Source: a virus
Strand: one strand, 5' to 3'
Virus record (IMG/VR): IMGVR_UViG_3300006947_000106
Coordinates: 1-21,150 of that record
DNA length: 21,150 nucleotides
The translations under genes were made by a program, and so were the position numbers. Below the pieces are notes generated by a model that saw nothing but the letters and a program-made list of their open reading frames with translations, was not told the origin of the DNA and ran no database searches. The first letter of the stretch is position 1. Each line of letters starts with the position of its first letter. Below are positions 15,713 through 21,150 of the stretch, one piece after another.

Positions 15713-17710
15713 TTAAATATCGTTATATCCAGCTAACTTTTTAATTTCTTTTTCTAACTCACCATATGTTTTATTGCCATCTTGCATTCTAGATAGAAAA
15801 CCTTGATATCTAATAAACATATTTTTCTCATCTTCAGAGAAATCAACATCTTTACCTTGAGCCATTGCATCTATTGCTTTTTGCTGGAGAGCTGGCCCTG
15901 CTGTGTAAGCAGGTAGCATAGCAATAGATTCTTGGTAGGATGTGTTCATTTTTTCTTGTAATGTAAGGAGATCACCAAGTATTGTTGCTTTATTAGTATT
16001 TTCTAGTATATCCGCTTTTCTCTGGCTAAATTCAGCATCAAGCACTTTTTGATCGCGATCATTTCCTTCCTTCCATGTCTCAAATGCTATTTGACCTTCC
16101 CTATTTTTTTCTAATAAGTTTTGTTTAGTTACATCCTTTAAAGCATTGGCAGCGGCTGACTTATCCGCAGTGAGGGACGCGTATACTTGCCTTGCATTAG
16201 CCTCACCAATTTTAGAAACATCAATGTCTTTTGCTATTTTTTCGTTAGTAAGTCTGTTTACTTCTTTTATTTGGTTTCCTTCAAAAGTTGCAACTTGAGC
16301 GTCAGCTTGTTGACCAGCCATTGCTGCGCCAAGCAGACCTCGCTGCCCACCCCCTATTAGGTTTGCCATTAACCTGTCTTTCTGTAATTTCTTAGGGTCA
16401 AGTTGGCGATCCTGAAATGCTTTTTGTGTGGCTATACCCTTTTTAAGTTCATCTCTATTTTCAACTCGTCGAGTATAAGTATCTGACTCCGCTCTAGCGT
16501 CTTTCTGCTCGTCGCTTATGCTTACGTTAGCGCGGTCTTTGAAGCTTTGTAATTGTCCTTCAGGCATAGATTGCTCAAACAAATTACCAGCTATGCCAGT
16601 CCTATCTGGCGCTGTTCTATCTGCTATTTCTTGTGTACCATCTGAGTAGTCAGTGTCATCGGGGGTAACTGTAAGTTCTTCTTCTCCTTCTTCTTCTTCT
16701 GCTACTACTACTGCTGGTGCTACTGCTGGTACTGGTGCATCTTCACCACTAAGCGCACCTATACCTGTACTTACTGCGCCAAGACCAAGACCAAGACCAC
16801 CAATCCTCCCTGTAGAAATTTCTCTTCCTACGGGTTTGGGTAATGCTGAAAACTCAAGTCCGTCTTCAGTAGTTTTAACTTTATTAGGTTTAGGTCTAGT
16901 AACCAGTTTCTGCAATGCTTCAGGAGTTTTCTTAGCGACCTCAACTCCTTTCTTTAATTTCTGGGCGTAGTTTACTTTCTTAGCTGCGCTGTACGCTTTC
17001 ATTCCCAAAGATGCAGCCTTTAACGCCAGAGAACCTGTCCATCCTACAATAGGGACAAACATCATACCAGCAGCAACGGCATCTAAAGGATTTTCCGTAG
17101 CCCAATCTACTACACTACCTGCTACTTTTTCAAAACCTGAAGGCACTTCTTCGGCTACTGCTTCAGCAGGCAACTCAGCCCCTGATGATGGGGCAGCAGA
17201 GTGAGGGTGGTCATGTCCTACTGGGCCACCACCGTCATATCCAATAATCCCACCTTGAGCCATACCTTGCATGTTAGGGCGAGGCAGAGGTAAAAGACCA
17301 CCGCTAGCAGCCATCATAGGATTGCCACCTGAAGCAGTACGTTGCATGTTCTTTGTTTGCTGTTGTTGGCGTTGTCCTAAAATACCAGAAGACTGTTTAG
17401 CCATCTCATTCTTATCCATAGCTAGAACTTCTTGTTCACGCTGCGCCAGTATAGTGGCAGGGTTTTGTTGCTCCCCTAATAGCAGTTCCTGTGCAGCGGA
17501 TTCTTTAGCGGACTTAACTTTTTGGAGGGCGAGCAAATCTAGCAGTTGAGGGTTTTGAGCTAGGCGTTTTTCTAATACTTGAGGGTTATTTCTGTACGCT
17601 TCTACCTTAGTATCTATAGCCTGCGCCATACCACCTAAACTAGCATCTGCGCTATTACCCTGAGTATTGGTCAAAGCGTCCATAATCCCGCCAGATTGTT
17701 GTTGTGCCAT
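15713..17710 (-). CDS. Virion protein with AxGG motifs, hydrophobic segment and coiled coils (665 aa)
   Basis: It is probably a structural or ejection protein by composition and position. The N-terminus (MAQQQSGGIMDAL) and residues 100-165 are Gln/Gly/Met-rich, with ASGGLLPLP and MAQGGIIGYDGGG, motifs shared with the next two upstream proteins, followed by a His-rich patch (GHDHPHS). Residues about 200-245 contain a hydrophobic segment (MMFVPIVGWTGSLALKAASLG) leading into a basic helix, a possible membrane-active element. An acidic stretch EEEEGEEEL lies near 340. From about 400 to the end it is charged and helical (coiled-coil-like). AGGAG sits 6 nt before the ATG. It lies 38 nt downstream of the 695-residue gene and 14 nt upstream of the 2068-residue gene, so the three form one operon. 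The exact role is unassigned. Confidence 0.8.
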   Translation of the reverse strand: MAQQQSGGIMDALTNTQGNSADASLGGMAQAIDTKVEAYRNNPQVLEKRLAQNPQLLDLLALQKVKSAKESAAQELLLGEQQNPATILAQREQEVLAMDKNEMAKQSSGILGQRQQQQTKNMQRTASGGNPMMAASGGLLPLPRPNMQGMAQGGIIGYDGGGPVGHDHPHSAAPSSGAELPAEAVAEEVPSGFEKVAGSVVDWATENPLDAVAAGMMFVPIVGWTGSLALKAASLGMKAYSAAKKVNYAQKLKKGVEVAKKTPEALQKLVTRPKPNKVKTTEDGLEFSALPKPVGREISTGRIGGLGLGLGAVSTGIGALSGEDAPVPAVAPAVVVAEEEEGEEELTVTPDDTDYSDGTQEIADRTAPDRTGIAGNLFEQSMPEGQLQSFKDRANVSISDEQKDARAESDTYTRRVENRDELKKGIATQKAFQDRQLDPKKLQKDRLMANLIGGGQRGLLGAAMAGQQADAQVATFEGNQIKEVNRLTNEKIAKDIDVSKIGEANARQVYASLTADKSAAANALKDVTKQNLLEKNREGQIAFETWKEGNDRDQKVLDAEFSQRKADILENTNKATILGDLLTLQEKMNTSYQESIAMLPAYTAGPALQQKAIDAMAQGKDVDFSEDEKNMFIRYQGFLSRMQDGNKTYGELEKEIKKLAGYNDI

Positions 17711-17748
17711 CTCTGTCTCCTAAAACTTTAAATTTGTTATGGGTACTT

Positions 17749-19836
17749 TTAGTAGTCGTCTGGAATACTGTCTAGTTCAGCTTGCGTCTCGGCGGGAGTT
17801 ACTGTCCCTGCTAGTATTTCAGCGGGGGTAAGCCCCATAGAGGCACCTGTTTGTGCGGTAGTAGGGCCAGAAGAGCCGTACAAAGACTCCATAATATCTT
17901 TAATTCCCGCAGTGCTGCCCAAAAGGTTTTGCATGTCACTAGGCTGAGAGTAAGAATAAGACTGAGCTTCCAATGGCAAGCCTTGCAGTAACGATTGCAT
18001 GTACTGTACCTGCTTGTAAGGAAAGTCTCTTTCTTCCTCAAACTGTGCCTTGTCTGCACTAAGCCCTTGCTGCTCTATACCTCGTTGGGTAGCGCCAGCA
18101 GCGCCATACCCTCCAAGCACGTCAAACCCATACTGATTGGCTGTGTTCTGAGCTGCCATTTCACGATTTTGTTGGGTATTAAACTGTTGCTGCGCCCTAT
18201 CATATGCAGATGCGTAGCCTTTACCTGTTATATTTGCTAGGTTAGTCTCTAGGTTACGTTGGTTTTCCATGTCCATAAGAGCCTGACGAGAACCACCAAA
18301 TGCACCTGCTTGCGTCATACGCCCTGCATTACCTACACGGCTTATTTCTGACTGGCGACGAGCTTCATCTAATTGAGGATTAAGAGAAGCCATTAAGTAA
18401 GGGTTCATACCCGCTGTGGCTTGCTCTGCGTCAAAAGTTTTAGGAGTAAAAGCGCCCATAGTAGTAGGAGTCTTTAACGCACCAATACCTTCAAACGACT
18501 TATTTTGTAAATCACTAGTCTCCGCAGTAAGAGGGCCACCAAAACCTTGAAATCCTTGGTCACCTAATGCAGCACCTCTACCTAGCATATCAGTCACATA
18601 CGGCCCTGCCCAACTAGATAGCGAGGATTCTTGCCCAGTTTGTTTTCCTACAGTAGGATCAGTCCCTACATTAGTAATAGGAGTAGAAGTACCACCACCC
18701 ACGTTAAACTTACGTACTGGGCCACCGTAGTTGTATGCGTTAGCAATGCCGCCTTGAGCCATAGTAGGCATAAACTTGTTAGGGTCTATTTGTTTACCTT
18801 GCTCTGAGTTTCCAGTACGTTCTTTACGTACGTTATCCATCATACCGTGCAACTGGTTAGCCCCTGCATCAGAGTTACCGTTACCTAGGTGACTGACTAC
18901 ATCCGCAGGAATAACAAACTCACCATCACTAAGACGCGCTTCTTGAGTGCCATCAATAGTTGCGGGTATTTCGTCAGCCATGCCATCAGTCTTACCACCT
19001 AAGTAGTAGCCGTTTTTTACAGAGGCGATACCGCCCATAGCCATAGCTTGAGGTGGGGGGGCCATTCCAACAGGGGGAGGAGTAGTAGGCGGCTGGTTTG
19101 GCCCTGAACTAGTAAACTCGTCACGATCATCTATGCCATTGCGGTTTGCGTCTTGCATATCGAAACTTCTATACATAGGCGGAGCATCTTCCGCAGGGGG
19201 CGGAGTTGAAAGATAACCTCCTATAAGCGGAATTGAGGGAATACCTCCTGTAGGATCAACTGCGCCATCAATTAAATCTTTAACATTATACGGCTGGTTT
19301 GGCCCTGAACTAGTAGACCCGTCATTATTTACAAATACACTCCCGCCAAATGGGCCTAAATCTACATAACTACCACCACCACCAGCATCTTCCGCAGGGG
19401 GCGGAATTGAGGGAATACCTCCTACAGGAGCATTTTCCGCAGTAGGCGGAGGCGGAGGCGGAGGCGGAGGCGCAGCATTAGGATCATTTTGCTGGGCTAA
19501 CATATTGCGTTGAGCAGCAGCAATCCCCTGCGCCTCTTCCATAGTAGGTGCTTTCTTGTCTTCAGGGCTAGTCGCATACTGCATGTCGGTAAAGTATCGT
19601 TGGTTCTGCCCACCAGCACGCCGATTAGGGTCAGTAGGTACTCTTTCTCGCACGGCTTCGTACTCAGGTATACCGCCTTGGTAACCTACCATAGGTACAT
19701 TAGCACTATTAGCGCCGGATTTATTTACTCCGTATCCAATTGCCCCTTGTAGCAAAGTATCAATCCCAGTACTGCCTGTAGTACCTGTAGTAGTGAAATC
19801 AACTGCGCCATCAATTAAATCTTTCCACCAACTCAT
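17749..19836 (-). CDS. Marine-phage-type virion protein with duplicated Pro-rich modules (695 aa)
   Basis: The C-terminal half (NPQLDEARRQSEISR, TQAGAFGGSRQALMD, then ASAYDRAQQQFNTQQ) and the middle block GGKTDGMADEIPATIDG...SDGEFVIPADVVSHLG (about residues 278-320) match patterns that I recall from tail or internal proteins of marine podoviruses. Residues 45-75 carry GYQGGIPEYEAVRE. AMGGIASVKNG and AQGGIANAY flank the central block. A nine-proline run lies near 122-130, and DANRNGIDDRDE (about 230-241) looks like a degenerate EF-hand loop. KDLIDGAVD occurs at residues 5-13 and again at 186-194, and GGIPSIP, PPPAEDA and TSSGPNQP also recur. The ATG overlaps the upstream stop (TAATG), with AGGAGA about 7 nt before it. 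The precise virion location is not known. Confidence 0.82.
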   Translation of the reverse strand: MSWWKDLIDGAVDFTTTGTTGSTGIDTLLQGAIGYGVNKSGANSANVPMVGYQGGIPEYEAVRERVPTDPNRRAGGQNQRYFTDMQYATSPEDKKAPTMEEAQGIAAAQRNMLAQQNDPNAAPPPPPPPPPTAENAPVGGIPSIPPPAEDAGGGGSYVDLGPFGGSVFVNNDGSTSSGPNQPYNVKDLIDGAVDPTGGIPSIPLIGGYLSTPPPAEDAPPMYRSFDMQDANRNGIDDRDEFTSSGPNQPPTTPPPVGMAPPPQAMAMGGIASVKNGYYLGGKTDGMADEIPATIDGTQEARLSDGEFVIPADVVSHLGNGNSDAGANQLHGMMDNVRKERTGNSEQGKQIDPNKFMPTMAQGGIANAYNYGGPVRKFNVGGGTSTPITNVGTDPTVGKQTGQESSLSSWAGPYVTDMLGRGAALGDQGFQGFGGPLTAETSDLQNKSFEGIGALKTPTTMGAFTPKTFDAEQATAGMNPYLMASLNPQLDEARRQSEISRVGNAGRMTQAGAFGGSRQALMDMENQRNLETNLANITGKGYASAYDRAQQQFNTQQNREMAAQNTANQYGFDVLGGYGAAGATQRGIEQQGLSADKAQFEEERDFPYKQVQYMQSLLQGLPLEAQSYSYSQPSDMQNLLGSTAGIKDIMESLYGSSGPTTAQTGASMGLTPAEILAGTVTPAETQAELDSIPDDY
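19090..19424 (-). repeat. Diverged tandem duplication inside the 695-aa virion gene
   Basis: A 25-bp identity at 19090-19114 and 19291-19315 and a 22-bp identity at 19183-19204 and 19384-19405 share the same 201-bp offset. A 19-bp identity at 19231-19249 and 19405-19423 is offset by 174 bp, so one copy differs by a 27-bp insertion or deletion. In protein terms, a module of GGIPSIP, PPPAEDA and TSSGPNQP is present twice. Confidence 0.85.
19255..19281 (-). repeat. 27-bp internal copy of the gene's own 5' end
   Basis: These 27 bp are identical to 19798-19824, near the start of the same gene, and encode KDLIDGAVD in both places in the same frame. The second copy lies between the two Pro-rich modules, as if the N-terminal peptide had been reused as a linker during the duplication. 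Confidence 0.9.
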
Positions 19837-21150
19837 TAGTTCTCTCCTAATAGTTTAAGTAGTAAGTCGTTCCTGTCTAGCAAACCGCCTTGCGCTACTT
19901 TTCTTACATTATTTTGATTACTAGGTAACCCATTATTAGGGGGTATCATACCTTTATTACCAAGGTCAACTGCATTGGTATTATCATACGGCATTTTAGG
20001 GCCAGATAAAACCATTTGCTGGCTCATTAAATTAGTTACAAAATCAATATCTGCTTCTGTAACTAATTTTGGTGGTTTACCTATAATATCTCCTACCACC
20101 TCTGTTTCACTTTTGTTGCGTAACATACCTCCAGAAGCTTTCTTTAAAGGTTGCCTTCCTCTAGATTGTACTGGAGCATTATCGTAAGGACTTGCATAAA
20201 AAGCGTCTTGCTTTGGATTAGCAAATATAGAGTTAAAGTCATATAAGTAGTCTATCTTCGCTAACTCAGTGTCTTTCGGCTTAGAGGTAACTGTGTTTTG
20301 TGCAGTAGAAGGCATAAATCCAATGCCACTACCCTTGCCGTCACCATCACCATCACCATCACCATCACCATCGCCATCGCCATCTCCACTACCGCTACCA
20401 TCTCCAGTACCATCTCCAGTACCATCTCCAGTACCAGTACCACTACCGTCACCGTCACCGCTACCTTCTCCAGTACCATCAGTACCAGTACCAGTATTTC
20501 CAGTACCTGTATCGCCCGCTCCAGTACCTGCATCCGCACCGCCCGTAGTATCACCAGTACCTGCATCAGTACTGCCGCCCGCATCGCCCGCACTACCTGC
20601 ATCGGCATCGCCTGTATCACCCGTACCAGTGTCCCCAGTGCCAGTATCAGCAACAGGCTCAGTTACCGTATCGCTAGGTGGAGTCTCAGTAGGTGGAGTC
20701 TCAGTAGGTGGAGTCTCAGTAGGTGGAGTCTCAGTAGGATCAATAACAGGATCAATAACAGGATCAATAACAGGATCAATAACAGGATCAATAACAGGAT
20801 CAGTGACAGGATCAATAACAGGATCAGTGACAGGATCAATAACAGGATCAGTGACAGGATCAGTGACAGGATCAATAACAGGATCAATAACAGGATCAGT
20901 GACAGGATCAGTGACAGGATCAATAACAGGATCAATAACAGGATCAATAACAGGATCAGTGACAGGATCAATAACAGGATCAATAACAGGATCAGTGACA
21001 GGATCAGTGACAGGATCAGTGACAGGGTCAACAGGATCAGTAACAGGGTCAACAGGATCAGTGACAGGGTCAACAGGATCAGTAACAGGATCAGTAACAG
21101 GATCAGTAACAGGATCAGTAACAGGATCAACAGGATCAGTAACAGGATCA
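19836..21150 (-). CDS. Virion-type protein with long DPV(T/I) and Gly-Asp tandem repeats (5' end outside window)
   Basis: One - strand frame is open from the right edge to the stop at 19836-19838, at least 437 residues. The order is: DPV plus Thr/Ile tetrapeptide repeats (nt 20737-21150), four ETPPT repeats, a Thr/Gly/Asp/Ala-rich segment, (DG)n near nt 20340-20384, then a C-terminal domain starting KGSGIGFMPST. That domain has YLYDFNSIFANPKQDAFYASPY, KKASGGMLRN and VAQGGLLDRNDLLLKLL, which resemble other marine phage virion proteins. The ATG at 20313-20315 is internal, because the frame continues in register upstream. The repeats would make a long, acidic, extended spacer. The stop overlaps the ATG of the 695-residue gene. 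A structural or adsorption-related spacer protein is likely; the N-terminal domain is not visible. Confidence 0.8.
   Translation of the reverse strand, partial: DPVTDPVDPVTDPVTDPVTDPVTDPVDPVTDPVDPVTDPVDPVTDPVTDPVTDPVIDPVIDPVTDPVIDPVIDPVIDPVTDPVTDPVIDPVIDPVTDPVTDPVIDPVTDPVIDPVTDPVIDPVIDPVIDPVIDPVIDPTETPPTETPPTETPPTETPPSDTVTEPVADTGTGDTGTGDTGDADAGSAGDAGGSTDAGTGDTTGGADAGTGAGDTGTGNTGTGTDGTGEGSGDGDGSGTGTGDGTGDGTGDGSGSGDGDGDGDGDGDGDGDGKGSGIGFMPSTAQNTVTSKPKDTELAKIDYLYDFNSIFANPKQDAFYASPYDNAPVQSRGRQPLKKASGGMLRNKSETEVVGDIIGKPPKLVTEADIDFVTNLMSQQMVLSGPKMPYDNTNAVDLGNKGMIPPNNGLPSNQNNVRKVAQGGLLDRNDLLLKLLGEN
20340..20384 (-). repeat. 6-bp coding repeat encoding (Asp-Gly)n
   Basis: Repeated ATCACC/ATCGCC hexamers on the + strand read as alternating Asp-Gly on the - strand. 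Similar Gly-Asp/Gly-Thr alternation extends less regularly to about 20640. Confidence 0.9.
20676..20735 (-). repeat. Four tandem 15-bp units encoding ETPPT
   Basis: Four identical units (AGGTGGAGTCTCAGT on the + strand) occupy exactly 60 bp, in frame within the repeat protein, between the DPV array and the Gly/Thr/Asp-rich part. Confidence 0.95.
20737..21150 (-). repeat. Tandem 12-bp coding repeat (DPVT/DPVI), continuing past the window
   Basis: From 20737 to 21024 there are 24 consecutive 12-bp units, each GGATCA plus either ATAACA or GTGACA (Asp-Pro-Val preceded by Ile or Thr on the - strand). From 21025 the array changes to GGATCAGTAACA units mixed with 9-bp units (GGGTCAACA, GGATCAACA). 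All units are multiples of 3, so the frame never breaks. Every 12-bp unit contains a GATC. Confidence 0.97.

Noticed and set aside
20313-20315. ATG as the start of a separate 159-residue gene ending at 19836
   Set aside because: The same frame is open upstream through all repeats to the window edge, and no Shine-Dalgarno precedes this ATG; it is an internal methionine.
20261-20653. Open - strand frame rich in Val/Leu/Met
   Set aside because: It is an alternative frame of the Gly-Asp/Gly-Thr repeat region, overlapping the true frame, with no domain-like end.
20663-21130. Open - strand frame reading as Leu/Ile repeats (MILLLILLL)
   Set aside because: It is an out-of-register reading of the 12-bp coding array. 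The frame giving DPV(T/I) continues without a stop into the C-terminal domain ending at 19836, so that one is the gene.
20737-21150. CRISPR array
   Set aside because: Units are 9-12 bp with no spacers of different sequence, and the whole tract is one coding frame.

Overview
The window reads as part of a tailed double-stranded DNA phage genome, most like marine podovirus-type phages. The evidence is a phage replication module (family A DNA polymerase, Cas4-like nuclease, SNF2-type helicase, DUF2815-like ssDNA-binding protein, PrimPol-helicase) next to a very long run of low-complexity, Gly/Ala/Gln-rich virion proteins. Those carry motifs that I recall from marine phage structural proteins (AQGGI, a SDGEFVIP block, QAGAFGGSRQ). 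A link to the HMO-2011-like group is a guess from gene content. The early genes use ATA for isoleucine and AGA/AGG for arginine very often. No ribosomal RNA, tRNA, CRISPR array, integrase or transposase was seen.

Layout. Positions 2-9442 are on the + strand and hold tightly packed early/replication genes: the polymerase C-terminus, a small unknown, a Cas4/RecB-like nuclease with four cysteines, a small HNH-like protein, a 400-bp non-coding and structured gap, a small PD-(D/E)XK nuclease, an SNF2-type helicase, two small genes (coiled-coil and HTH), a Cys-rich protein, the ssDNA-binding protein, a 940-residue primase-helicase and a 71-residue unknown. A strong intrinsic terminator at 9457-9493 closes this block. 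From 9492 to the right edge everything is on the - strand: a 2068-residue virion protein with a zinc-protease motif and an LPD38-like region, a 665-residue and a 695-residue virion protein, and the C-terminal part of a protein with long Asp-Pro-Val and Gly-Asp tandem repeats that runs off the window. The two blocks converge on the terminator.

How it works together. The + block supplies priming and unwinding (PrimPol-helicase), strand protection (SSB), synthesis (PolA) and DNA processing (two nucleases, a helicase, an HNH-like protein). The - block most plausibly encodes internal or ejection proteins and tail-associated proteins that travel in the particle.

The most interesting feature is at 2110-2649. 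The first 43 bp of the helicase gene, starting exactly at its ATG, occur twice, 497 bp apart, and the small PD-(D/E)XK nuclease gene lies between the copies. The upstream copy is a dead 28-codon frame ending directly against the nuclease ATG; the downstream copy is the start of the intact helicase. This is what one expects if a nuclease gene inserted at the helicase start and brought or made a replacement 5' end, a homing-like arrangement.
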